A stretch of DNA of 64,000 nucleotides from JACXVD01 sp020446665 (GTDB taxonomy: Bacteria > Pseudomonadota > Alphaproteobacteria > Sphingomonadales > Sphingomonadaceae): positions 17,367 through 81,366 of the forward strand of contig JAWKXQ010000013.1 in assembly GCA_041396905.1 (NCBI GenBank), given 5' to 3'. This document shows positions 26,068 through 34,542 of the stretch, in pieces (the first letter of the stretch is position 1; every line of letters starts with the position of its first letter). The notes beneath the pieces were generated by a model. It was not told the DNA's origin. It made no database searches and saw only the letters and a program-made list of their open reading frames with translations. The position numbers were made by a program, and so were the translations under genes.

Positions 26068-26340
26068 AGTGGGCTTTCCTACACGCCCGAAATAGCGGAG
26101 AAGGAGCTGATCGACGCATTGGCGGTGGCGGCGCCCAAGGCCAATGCTGCGATTGCCGCGGAAGATTTCGAAGCTGCCATGGCAGCCCTCGCAACCCTGC
26201 GCGCGCCGATTGACCGCTTCTTTGACGAGGTAACGGTGAACGATGCCGACGAAAGCAAACGGGAAAACAGGCTTAACCTGCTTGCAGCGTTCCGTGCTGC
26301 AGTGCACAATGTCGCTGACTTCTCCAAAATCGAAGGCTAG
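26068..26340 (+). pseudogene. glyS: C-terminal fragment of GlyS, out of frame with the main part
   Basis: In the frame SYTPEIAEKELIDAL...NLLAAFRAAVHNVADFSKIEG this segment matches the last 90 residues of GlyS, the helical anticodon-binding tail, and ends at the expected stop. It is shifted relative to the upstream 773-residue frame, with stops in the repeat (TGA at 26065-26067) before it. There is no good start of its own (a TTG at 26119 is internal). Native glyS would join ILKKE to LSYTPE directly. Confidence 0.85.
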
Positions 26341-26354
26341 AATTTTGCCCTTGG

Positions 26355-26370
26355 ACACTGTGACAAGTGT
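26355..26370. promoter_or_regulatory. Inverted repeat upstream of ppdK
   Basis: ACACT-GTGACA-AGTGT, overlapping a direct repeat GTGACA...GTGACA, lies 30 bases before the ppdK ATG. It could be an operator or part of the promoter. Only symmetry and position support this. Confidence 0.25.
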
Positions 26371-26399
26371 GACATTGGTTCAGACAGGACGGGATTAGA

Positions 26400-29063
26400 A
26401 TGAACAAGACGGTCTATACATTCGGCGGTGCGGCGAAAGCAGACGATCCCCGCGCCAAGGACAAGACCGTTACCGGCGGCAAGGGCGCGAACCTTGCCGA
26501 AATGGCTGAAATCGGCCTGCCGGTCCCTCCCGGCTTTACCATCACGACCGAGGAATGCGTCAGCTACCTCGCGGGGGGGGCTGACTTCTCCGATGGTCTG
26601 CGCGCTGCGGTGGCCGATGCGCTGAACCATATCGAAACGACCGTGGGCAAGAGCTTTGGCGATGCGGCGGACCCGCTGCTCGTTTCCGTCCGCTCCGGCG
26701 CGCGCGTCTCCATGCCCGGCATGATGGATACGGTGCTCAATCTCGGGCTCAATGACGAAACGGTGGAAGGCCTCGCCGCCACCAGCGGAGACGAGCGCTT
26801 CGCATGGGACAGCTATCGCCGCTTCATCCAGATGTACTCGGATGTGGTGCTCGGCCTCGATCACGGCGCGTTCGAGGAAGCGCTGGAAATCGCCAAGGAA
26901 GACAACGGCTTCTATGCCGATACAGAGCTGTCCGCCGATGACTGGAAAGCACTGGTCACGCAATACAAGCAGATCGTGGAGCAGGAATTGGGCAAGCCGT
27001 TCCCGCAGGATGTGACGGAACAGCTTTGGGGCGCGATTGCCGCTGTGTTTGACAGCTGGGACAGCGACCGGGCCAAGGTCTATCGCCGCTTGAACGACAT
27101 CCCCGCTGACTGGGGCACGGCGGTGAATGTGCAGGCCATGGTGTTCGGCAATATGGGCGAAACCAGCGCCACCGGCGTCGCCTTCACCCGTGACCCCGCG
27201 ACCGGCGAGAAAGCCTATTACGGCGAATATCTGATCAATGCGCAGGGCGAGGATGTGGTGGCGGGTATCCGCACGCCGCAATATCTGACCAAGGCGGCGC
27301 GTGAAGCCGCCGGGGCCAAGCCGCTCTCCATGGAAGAGGCAATGCCCGCTGCCTATGCCGAACTGGCCGCTGTCTTTGAACTGCTGGAAAAGCATTACAA
27401 GGACATGCAGGACATCGAATTCACCGTGCAGCAGGGCAAGCTGTGGATGCTCCAGACCCGCTCGGGCAAGCGCACCGCCAAGGCTGCGTTGAAGATGGCG
27501 GTGGACATGGTTGGCGAAGGGCTGATCGACGAGAAGACCGCGATCCTGCGGGTCGATCCCATGGCGCTCGACCAGTTGCTGCACCCCACGCTCGACCCGG
27601 ATGCGCCGCGCGATGTAATGGTGGTGGGCCTTCCGGCCTCGCCGGGCGCGGCAAGCGGCAAGATCGTGCTTGATGCTGACACGGCCGAGCAATGGGCGGG
27701 TCGCGGTGAGAAGGTGATCCTCGTGCGCGTGGAAACCAGCCCGGAAGACATTCATGGCATGCATGCGGCACAGGGCATCCTGACCGCACGCGGCGGCATG
27801 ACCAGCCACGCCGCCGTGGTGGCGCGCGGGATGGGCCGGCCCTGTGTTTCCGGTGCCTCGGGCGTCTCCATCGACATGAAGACCCGCACGCTCCGCATTG
27901 GCGGGCGTGAGCTGGCCGAAGGCGATACGATCACGCTGGACGGGGCCAATGGTCAGGTCATGCAGGGCGAAGTCCCCACGATCGAGCCGGAACTGGCAGG
28001 CGATTTCGGCATCTTGATGGAATGGGCCGACCGGCACCGCCGCATGGGTGTGCGCACCAATGCCGAAACGCCCGAAGATTGCCGCATGGCGCGCCAGTTT
28101 GGCGCAGAAGGCATCGGCCTTTGCCGCACAGAGCACATGTTCTTCGATGCCAGTCGGATCAGCGCCGTGCGCCAGATGATCCTCGCCGAAAACGAAGCGG
28201 GCCGCCGCGCCGCGCTGGAGAAGCTGCTACCAGAACAGCGCAGCGACTTCCGCGCGATCTTCGAGGTCATGACGGGTCTGCCTTGCACAATCCGTCTGCT
28301 CGACCCGCCGCTGCATGAATTCCTGCCCCATGGCGATGCGGAGTTTGCAGAGCTGTCTGACGCGACCGGGCTGGGCGTGGACCATTTGAAGCGTCGGGCG
28401 GATGAATTGCACGAATTCAACCCCATGCTGGGCCATCGCGGTTGCCGCCTGGGGATTACCTATCCCGAAATCTACGAGATGCAGGCGCGCGCCATTTTCG
28501 AGGCAGCCTGCGAAGTGGGCAAGGAAACCGGCAAGGCGCCTGTTCCCGAAATCATGATCCCGCTGGTTGGCTCCAAGCGCGAACTGGAATTGCTGCGCGC
28601 ATTGGTGGACCGGGTGGCGGGCGAAGTCTTTGCCGAGAGCGGTTGCCCGGTGGATTATCTCGTCGGCACGATGATCGAGCTGCCGCGTGCTGCGTTGATG
28701 GCCGGTGAGATTGCCGAGGAAGCGCGCTTCTTCTCCTTCGGCACCAATGATCTCACACAGACCACGCTGGGCGTGAGCCGCGATGATGCGGGCCGTTTCC
28801 TGACTACCTATGTCGAACGCGGCATCTTCCCGCGCGATCCCTTTGTCAGCATCGATGTCGATGGCGTGGGCCAATTGGTGAAGCTGGGGGCAGAGCGAGG
28901 CCGGGCGACGCGCAGTGACCTGAAACTGGGCATTTGCGGCGAACATGGTGGCGACCCGGCGAGCATTGCCTTCTGCGAGGAAGTCGGGCTCGACTATGTC
29001 AGTGCCTCGCCTTTCCGCGTGCCTATTGCGCGGCTGGCAGCGGCGCAGGCGGCTCTGAAGTAA
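26400..29063 (+). CDS. ppdK: Pyruvate, phosphate dikinase
   Basis: Interconverts pyruvate, ATP and Pi with PEP, AMP and PPi, giving a gluconeogenic PEP source alongside enolase. 887 residues, full length. The N-terminal ATP-grasp part has GGKGANLAEMAEIGLPVPPGF and SVRSGARVSMPGMMDTVLN. The phosphohistidine domain has GGMTSHAAVVARGMG with the catalytic His. The PEP-binding TIM barrel has EGIGLCRTEHMF, MLGHRGCRLG and FFSFGTNDLTQTTLG. The last residues KLGICGEHGGDPASI are typical. It starts 59 bases after the glyS end and stops four bases from a convergent methyltransferase. Confidence 0.97.
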   Translation: MNKTVYTFGGAAKADDPRAKDKTVTGGKGANLAEMAEIGLPVPPGFTITTEECVSYLAGGADFSDGLRAAVADALNHIETTVGKSFGDAADPLLVSVRSGARVSMPGMMDTVLNLGLNDETVEGLAATSGDERFAWDSYRRFIQMYSDVVLGLDHGAFEEALEIAKEDNGFYADTELSADDWKALVTQYKQIVEQELGKPFPQDVTEQLWGAIAAVFDSWDSDRAKVYRRLNDIPADWGTAVNVQAMVFGNMGETSATGVAFTRDPATGEKAYYGEYLINAQGEDVVAGIRTPQYLTKAAREAAGAKPLSMEEAMPAAYAELAAVFELLEKHYKDMQDIEFTVQQGKLWMLQTRSGKRTAKAALKMAVDMVGEGLIDEKTAILRVDPMALDQLLHPTLDPDAPRDVMVVGLPASPGAASGKIVLDADTAEQWAGRGEKVILVRVETSPEDIHGMHAAQGILTARGGMTSHAAVVARGMGRPCVSGASGVSIDMKTRTLRIGGRELAEGDTITLDGANGQVMQGEVPTIEPELAGDFGILMEWADRHRRMGVRTNAETPEDCRMARQFGAEGIGLCRTEHMFFDASRISAVRQMILAENEAGRRAALEKLLPEQRSDFRAIFEVMTGLPCTIRLLDPPLHEFLPHGDAEFAELSDATGLGVDHLKRRADELHEFNPMLGHRGCRLGITYPEIYEMQARAIFEAACEVGKETGKAPVPEIMIPLVGSKRELELLRALVDRVAGEVFAESGCPVDYLVGTMIELPRAALMAGEIAEEARFFSFGTNDLTQTTLGVSRDDAGRFLTTYVERGIFPRDPFVSIDVDGVGQLVKLGAERGRATRSDLKLGICGEHGGDPASIAFCEEVGLDYVSASPFRVPIARLAAAQAALK

Positions 29064-29066
29064 GGT

Positions 29067-29822
29067 TCAGCGCCAGCCGGTAAGGGTGAGCAGTTCGAAG
29101 CGTTCGGTCACCCTGCCTTCGCTGTCTGCCCCGTCGAGGAACGCCGCGCGGGCGCGTTCCAGTCCGGCTTTGGTGACCGGCGGGGTAGGGCTGGACAGCG
29201 CCTTTGACAGGCCTTGCTCGCGCAGATCCTGCACCAGGCGGTCGAGCGAGCGATAGGAGACATTGAGCGGACAGATATCGACCACTTGCCGCATGAACCC
29301 CGCGCGCTGCATCAGCTCCGCTGCCGCGCGCGTATCGACCATCGGATGCATCCGCGCCGCGGGTCTGTCGCCATCAGCCGCCAGCATGGCGCTGCGCAGG
29401 CGTGGCAGGCTCCCCGCACCGGGGAAGCTGGCAATGGCAAGACCGCCATCGCTCAGCGCGTTGCGCATATGGATCAGCGCGCCCGGCAGATCGTTGACTG
29501 TATCGAGCATGGAAAGGCAGGCAATGAAGTCAAACTGCTCCACCGGCCAGGGTTGCTGCGGATCAAAGGCGCCAGCGGGAAGGGCGGTCACATCCGCGCC
29601 GCCCTGTTCCAGCGCCGGGGCAAGCCGCCCGCTCCAGTCCCCCAGCACCAGAGCACGCTGCGGTGCGAAGCGCATGAAGGAGAGCCGTTCGAGCACATCT
29701 TCCACCATCTCCGCCAGCACGAAATCCGCCGCATCATCGCACGCCTGCAACGCGCGGACACGGCTGCGAATAGCTGCCAGACGGGGCGCGGAGAATATCT
29801 GCGGAGGGGGGCGTGTGGCCAT
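29067..29822 (-). CDS. SAM-dependent methyltransferase, BioC/NDUFAF5-like
   Basis: 251 residues from the ATG at 29822. The opening PPPQIFSAPRLAAIRSRV is like the N-terminus of the NDUFAF5/BioC-like group found next to comF in alphaproteobacteria. A Rossmann core follows with RALVLGDWSGRLAPALE as motif I (GxWxG rather than GxGxG) and DFIACLSMLDTVNDLPGAL as motif IV. Substrate unknown. The gene is divergent from comF with 51 bases between starts. Confidence 0.82.
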   Translation of the reverse strand: MATRPPPQIFSAPRLAAIRSRVRALQACDDAADFVLAEMVEDVLERLSFMRFAPQRALVLGDWSGRLAPALEQGGADVTALPAGAFDPQQPWPVEQFDFIACLSMLDTVNDLPGALIHMRNALSDGGLAIASFPGAGSLPRLRSAMLAADGDRPAARMHPMVDTRAAAELMQRAGFMRQVVDICPLNVSYRSLDRLVQDLREQGLSKALSSPTPPVTKAGLERARAAFLDGADSEGRVTERFELLTLTGWR

Positions 29823-29873
29823 GCCGCACCCGATGCCCGCCTTGCCAGCAAAGCGCAAGCACGGCAGCATGGC

Positions 29874-30698
29874 ATGATGGCACTGCGCCACATCCTGAGC
29901 GACTCGCTCGCACCGCTGGTGGATTTGATCTACCCGCCCCGCTGCCCGCTATGCGGCGGCGGGACTGCGCAACAGGGCGGGCTCTGCAGTGCATGCTGGA
30001 GTGAACTCGAAGTCCCCGGCGAGCCCGCCTGCAGCAAATGCCAGCGTCCCTTCGCCGGAGCGCAGATGGGAGAGGATGCGATCTGCGCGCCCTGTATGGC
30101 CGATCCCCCCATACATGCCGGTATCGCTGCGGGAACCCTTTACAACGATGCCTCGCGCAAGTTGGTACTGGCCTTCAAGCATGGCCACCGCATTGCGCTC
30201 GCACCCATGCTCGCCCGCCTGATCATGGCCCGGTTGGCCCGCTATGAAGGTGACTGGGTAATTGTCCCCGTGCCCCTGCATCGCTGGCGGCTATGGCGGC
30301 GGGGCTTCAATCAGGCCGCATTGTTGGCGAGGGAAATCGCGAAGAGCAGGGGGGACAGGCTTCTGCTCGATGGTTTGCAACGCGTCCGGGCAACGCCAAG
30401 CCTCGGCGGCCTGGGTCGCAAGGAGCGGGCGAAAGCTCTTAATGGTGCGATCACCATCACACCACGTGCCCGCAAATATATCGAAGGGCGCAATATCATC
30501 CTTGTCGATGACGTCTTCACCAGCGGCGCAACCAGCACCGCTTGCGTAAAAGCGCTGAAACGGGCCGGGGCGAGAAACGTCGTGATCGCCTGCTTCGCCC
30601 GGGTCATGGATGAAGCAAAGGGCCTTAAAGCGGCAAGCTCCACCCCTTCCGGACAAAAAGAAGCGCCTGAGACCATGGAGGTCCCGGGCGCCACGTGA
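29874..30698 (+). CDS. comF: ComF-family phosphoribosyltransferase-like protein
   Basis: 274 residues from ATG-ATG at 29874. An N-terminal zinc ribbon (CPLCGGG...CSACW...CSKCQRPF...CAPC) is followed by a phosphoribosyltransferase fold with VIVPVPLHRWRLWRRGFNQ and the PRPP motif ILVDDVFTSGATSTA. ComF proteins take part in DNA uptake in naturally competent bacteria and are widespread elsewhere with unclear roles. After the usual end (ACFARV) there is a tail of about 30 residues whose DNA also forms a minus-strand terminator, so the tail may not be functional. Confidence 0.92.
   Translation: MMALRHILSDSLAPLVDLIYPPRCPLCGGGTAQQGGLCSACWSELEVPGEPACSKCQRPFAGAQMGEDAICAPCMADPPIHAGIAAGTLYNDASRKLVLAFKHGHRIALAPMLARLIMARLARYEGDWVIVPVPLHRWRLWRRGFNQAALLAREIAKSRGDRLLLDGLQRVRATPSLGGLGRKERAKALNGAITITPRARKYIEGRNIILVDDVFTSGATSTACVKALKRAGARNVVIACFARVMDEAKGLKAASSTPSGQKEAPETMEVPGAT
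30655..30691 (-). terminator. Minus-strand terminator-like hairpin in the 3' end of comF
   Basis: Read on the minus strand: GCGCC and GGACC pair with GGTCT and GGCGC around a TCCAT loop, followed by TTCTTTTT. It faces out of the 314-base gap ahead of hisI, and no minus-strand protein gene feeds into it. Confidence 0.5.
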
Positions 30699-31012
30699 CG
30701 AATTGTGCTGGATCCACCCAATGGGCTGAGATGATCACCCCCCTTGATGACCACCCGGATCCGATCCCTCACTCACCCCGAGGCGCCAACGCTTCTCAGC
30801 GGGCTGCGGCTCCGGATTATTCCCTGAACCTGGCGCTCTTTACGGCACCGGTGTCCCGGATTGCCCAGTTGGGCAAGGGCTGTTTCTCACTGCACGGGCA
30901 GTCATCAAAGCGTCTTGTTGATCACGCGTGGATTTTGCCTTCCATCTGTGGTTATCGTGCAACAAACCAAGGGGGCAGCGCCCCGCATCACCCATCTCGA
31001 GAGGTATTATCA
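30699..31012. other. Gene-free 314-base region before hisI with several hairpins
   Basis: No supportable protein gene on either strand. Visible stems include TTGCCC-AGTT-GGGCAA (30861-30876) and ACTGC-ACGG-GCAGT (30889-30902) on the plus strand, and ACGCTTCTCAGCG near 30790. It could hold the hisI leader and promoter. It could also hold a minus-strand small RNA ending at the hairpin at 30655-30691. It does not match tmRNA, SRP RNA or RNase P RNA by their conserved cores; a 6S-like RNA could be neither shown nor excluded. Confidence 0.4.
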
Positions 31013-31420
31013 GTGTCCGTGACATCTTCCGGGTCTGACAGCAACAGCCCAAGCGCCAAAGATCAAAGGGAGAGAGGCACAGCATTTCTGCCCAAATTTG
31101 ACGACAAGGGGCTGCTCAGCGCGGTTGTCACCCATGCGGAGACGAATCAGGTTCTCATGGTTGCGTTCATGGATCAGCAGGCGCTGACAGCGACCATGGA
31201 GACAGGGAAGGCACATTTCCATTCCCGGTCGCGGGGCAAGCTCTGGATGAAGGGCGAAAGCAGTGGCCATGTACTGGAAGTGCAGGAGATACTTGTCGAT
31301 TGCGATCAGGATGCGCTTGTGTTGCGGGCATTGCCTGCGGGGCCGACCTGCCACACCGGTGCGACCAGCTGTTTCTATCGCAAGCTGGAGGGCAATGTTC
31401 TCGCAACCGTCAAGACTTGA
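31013..31420 (+). CDS. hisI: Phosphoribosyl-AMP cyclohydrolase
   Basis: Third step of histidine synthesis, opening the adenine ring of PR-AMP. The chosen GTG at 31013 has GAGAGG 8 bases before it and gives 135 residues; longer open frame upstream shows no homology. Family motifs are VLMVAFMDQQAL, HFHSRSRGKLWMKGESSGH and the Zn/Mg ligands in VDCDQDAL and GPTCHTGATSCFY. This is HisI alone, without the HisE pyrophosphohydrolase fused as in enterobacteria. Confidence 0.93.
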   Translation: MSVTSSGSDSNSPSAKDQRERGTAFLPKFDDKGLLSAVVTHAETNQVLMVAFMDQQALTATMETGKAHFHSRSRGKLWMKGESSGHVLEVQEILVDCDQDALVLRALPAGPTCHTGATSCFYRKLEGNVLATVKT

Positions 31421-31434
31421 CGCTTACGTAAGCG
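31421..31434. promoter_or_regulatory. Perfect 14-bp palindrome, candidate MerR-family operator
   Basis: CGCTTACGTAAGCG is self-complementary, sits directly after the hisI stop and ends 18 bases before the MerR-type regulator ATG. MerR regulators of acyl-CoA catabolism in other proteobacteria (LiuR type) bind palindromes with a central TTACGTAA-like core. Autoregulation plus control of the acyl-CoA dehydrogenase gene is the inferred role. Confidence 0.6.
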
Positions 31435-31452
31435 GATACTATTTCTCTCTCC

Positions 31453-31902
31453 ATGAGTGGAGTTTCGAACAGCCAGCCTGACGGCCCGCATCGCCAGCAT
31501 GCGGGGGCCCATCTGGATCGCCCAGACAAGCTGGAGCGAGAGCAGTACACCATCTCGGATTTGACCGAGGAGTTTGACTGCACAGCCCGCGCCTTGCGCT
31601 TTTACGAGGATGAGGGGCTGGTCGCACCTGCCCGTGTCGGGACCACCCGCGTCTATTCAAAGCGGGATCGGGCACGGCTGGCCTGGATCATGCGAGCCAA
31701 GAATGTCGGCTTCAGTCTCACTGAAATTCGCGAGATGATCGACCTCTACGATCTCGACGATGGCCGCGTGGAGCAGCGCCGCTTTACCGTTGAGAAGTGC
31801 CGTGAACATGTCCGTAAGCTCAAGGCTCAGCGGGCTGATATTGATTCCTCGATCAAGGAACTGACCGGCTTCATCAAGATGCTGGAAGAACTCGATATCT
31901 GA
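31453..31902 (+). CDS. MerR-family transcriptional regulator, acyl-CoA degradation type
   Basis: 149 residues: a polar 28-residue N-terminal extension, a MerR winged helix (YTISDLTEEFDCTARALRFY, then VGTTRVYSKRDRARL), and a long coiled-coil dimerisation helix (CREHVRKLKAQRADIDSSIK). The effector Cys residues of metal-sensing MerR proteins are not seen. It precedes an acyl-CoA dehydrogenase gene on the same strand, the usual setting of LiuR-like regulators of fatty or branched-chain acyl-CoA breakdown. Confidence 0.88.
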   Translation: MSGVSNSQPDGPHRQHAGAHLDRPDKLEREQYTISDLTEEFDCTARALRFYEDEGLVAPARVGTTRVYSKRDRARLAWIMRAKNVGFSLTEIREMIDLYDLDDGRVEQRRFTVEKCREHVRKLKAQRADIDSSIKELTGFIKMLEELDI

Positions 31903-31969
31903 ATTGCCCGCGGGCGGATTGCGCCGCCTGCTTACAACCCTGATCTCTTAATCCTAGCAAGGACTGACC

Positions 31970-33770
31970 ATGCCCAGCTATACCGCCCCCACCCGTGACA
32001 CACGCTTCGTTGTCAACGAACTGCTCGATCTTGCCAGTTATGGCAATCTGCCGGGCTTTGAATCAGCCACGCCAGACATCACCGATGCGGTGATCAACGA
32101 GGCCGGGAAGTTCTGCGCAGAAGTGCTGGCTCCGCTGAATCAGGTTGGAGATCACGAAGGATGTACCCGCCACGAAGATGGCAGCGTGACCACACCGACA
32201 GGCTTCAAGGATGCCTTCAAGGCCTATCAGGAATCTGGCTGGGGCACAGTAACGCAGCCGGAATCTTATGGCGGGCAGGGGCTGCCCCACATCATGGGTC
32301 TGATCGTCGAGGAATATATGGCCACCGCCAACCAGGCCTTTGCGATGTATCCGGGCCTGACCACCGGTGCCGTTTCGGCCATTATCAACAAGGGCAGCGC
32401 GGAACAGCAGGCGAAATATCTGCCCAAGATGATCGCGGCAGAATGGCTTGGAACGATGAACCTGACCGAGCCGCATTGTGGCACCGATCTGGGCCTGATA
32501 CGCACCCGCGCAGAGCCGCAGGCGGATGGCAGCTATGCCATTACCGGCACCAAAATCTTCATCTCGGCCGGTGAGCATGATCTGACCGAGAACATCATCC
32601 ACCTCGTGCTGGCCAAGACACCGGGCGCGCCGGACAGTTCCAAGGGGATCTCGCTGTTCCTCGTGCCCAAGGTGCTGGTGAATGACGATGGCTCTCTGGG
32701 TGAACGCAACAGCCTGTCCTGCGGCTCGATCGAAGAGAAAATGGGCATTCACGGCAACGCCACCTGCGTCATGAATTATGACGAAGCCCAGGGCTGGATG
32801 ATCGGCGAAGAGAACAAGGGCCTCGCCGCGATGTTCATCATGATGAACGCTGCCCGCATTGGCGTGGGCATTCCAGGGCGCGCAGGCCGAAGTCGCCTAT
32901 CAGAGTGGCGTTGCCTATGCGCTGGATCGCCGCCAGGGCCGTGCGCTGACCGGCCCGGCCGATCCGAATGAAAAGAGCCAGCATCTTCGTCCATCCCGAC
33001 GTGCGCCGCATGCTGATGGATGCAAGGCCTTCACTGAAGGCATGCGGGCACTGAGCCTGTGGGGCGGGTTGCAGATTGACCTTTCCCACAGCGCGGCAAC
33101 GGAAGAAGAACGCTCCTCTGCCGACCGCATGATCAGCCTGCTGACCCCGGTTCTGAAGGGATATGGCACCGACAAGGGCTATGAAGTCTGCACCAATATG
33201 CAGCAGGTCTATGGCGGACACGGCTATATTACCGAATGGGGCATGGAACAGTTCGTGCGCGATGCACGTATCGCCATGATCTACGAAGGCACCAATGGCG
33301 TGCAGGCGATGGATCTGTGCGGGCGCAAGCTGGCCATGAATGGCGGGCAGGCGATCCAGGAATTCTTCGCCATGGTCGATGCGGATATTGCCGCTGCCAA
33401 GGCCGACGAAGCCCTTGCTCCGCTAGCGGAGCAACTGGAAAAGGCGCTGGGCCAGCAGAAGGCAGCGACCATGTGGTTCATGCAGAATGCCATGACCAAC
33501 CCCAACAATCTGGGCGCCGGTGCCCATCATTACATGCACATTATGGGCATTGTGGCGCTGGGTGTAATGTGGCTGCGCATGGCCAAGGTGGCGCAGGCAA
33601 AGCTGGCAGCTGGCAGCGATGACAAGGCCTTCTACGAAGCCAAGATTGCTACGGCTCGCTATTACATGGACCGCTTTACGCCTGATGCAGGCGCGCTGCG
33701 CCGCAAGATCGAGGCTGGCAGCGAAAGCATGATGGCGCTGGGTGAAGAGGCCTTCGCCACGCTCGCCTGA
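31970..33770 (+). pseudogene. Acyl-CoA dehydrogenase (C-terminal-domain type), frameshifted
   Basis: Full-length homology to the roughly 600-residue dehydrogenases with extra N- and C-terminal domains (DmdC/FadE-like): VNELLDLASYGNLPGFE at the start, then TEPHCGTDLGLIRTRA, the catalytic-base region IYEGTNGVQAMDL, and a C-terminal helical domain ending LGEEAFATLA. The frame breaks near 32870 (after AARIGVG, where one base is gained and a codon is missing). Between about 32975 and 33021 another double shift replaces the expected FVHPDVRRMLMD-like segment by unrelated residues. Outside this 150-base stretch the sequence is clean. Confidence 0.88.
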
Positions 33771-33843
33771 TCGAGGCGACTGTAAAGGAAAGAGTGGGGG
33801 TGGGCGATCTCTCGCCTGCCCCCATTTCTACGTCTGGCAGGGA

Positions 33844-34542
33844 TCACGCAATCGCTTCTTCCACCATGCTGAGCATCGCAGCCCAGCTCTGCCGGTCTGC
33901 GCTTTCATCATAGGCAACGGCAGCATTGCCAGCGACAGGATAGGGGTTGGTGAAGCCATGCTTCACCCCGGAATAGGCGTGGAAATGCCAGTCAGTCCTG
34001 GCGGCATCCATCTCTTCCCAGAAGGACAGGACCTGACTGCGCGAAACCATCGGGTCTGCGTCCCCATGGCAGACCAGTATCCTCGCGTTGATCGTGCCCG
34101 GCTCTGCCGGAGCCTGCGTATCGAGCAAGCCGTGAAAGCTGGTCACACAGGCGAGTGGTGCGCCATCCCGCGCCAGCTCCAGCACCGCCTGACCACCCAT
34201 GCAGAAACCGATTGCCACCATGGGCAGGCTTCGCGCATCGGGCAAAGAGGCGAGAGCGCGCAAACCAGCCCGCAGCCGGGAACGGTAAGCCCCGACATCC
34301 TGCCGCAATGCTATCGCCAGATCACGGGCCTGATCGAAACTGTCCGGAGCTGTTCCATAGAAATCACAAATCAGCGCAAGATAGCCGGCATCTGCCAGCG
34401 CCGCCGCCTTGTCCCGCACAGACTGTGTGGGGTTCATGATCGTGGGAAAGACAGCCACAGCGGCGCGCGCGGTGCCTGACGGGCGATATAGTTCCCCCGT
34501 CAGCGCAGTTCCGCCATCCTGATAGGCGAGCCGTTCCATCAC
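33844..34542 (-). CDS. Dienelactone hydrolase-family protein
   Basis: Alpha/beta hydrolase of 232 residues with the Cys nucleophile elbow AIGFCMGGQAVLE, the acid in LVCHGDADPMV and His in SGVKHGFTNP, the Cys-Asp-His triad characteristic of dienelactone hydrolases. The natural substrate may be any small ester or lactone. The start overlaps the cysK stop by four bases (ATGA), making it the third gene of an MFS-cysK-hydrolase operon. Confidence 0.9.
   Translation of the reverse strand: MMERLAYQDGGTALTGELYRPSGTARAAVAVFPTIMNPTQSVRDKAAALADAGYLALICDFYGTAPDSFDQARDLAIALRQDVGAYRSRLRAGLRALASLPDARSLPMVAIGFCMGGQAVLELARDGAPLACVTSFHGLLDTQAPAEPGTINARILVCHGDADPMVSRSQVLSFWEEMDAARTDWHFHAYSGVKHGFTNPYPVAGNAAVAYDESADRQSWAAMLSMVEEAIA

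Noticed and set aside
26337..28136. 599-residue frame opposite ppdK
   Set aside because: Antisense to the catalytic core of a complete ppdK.
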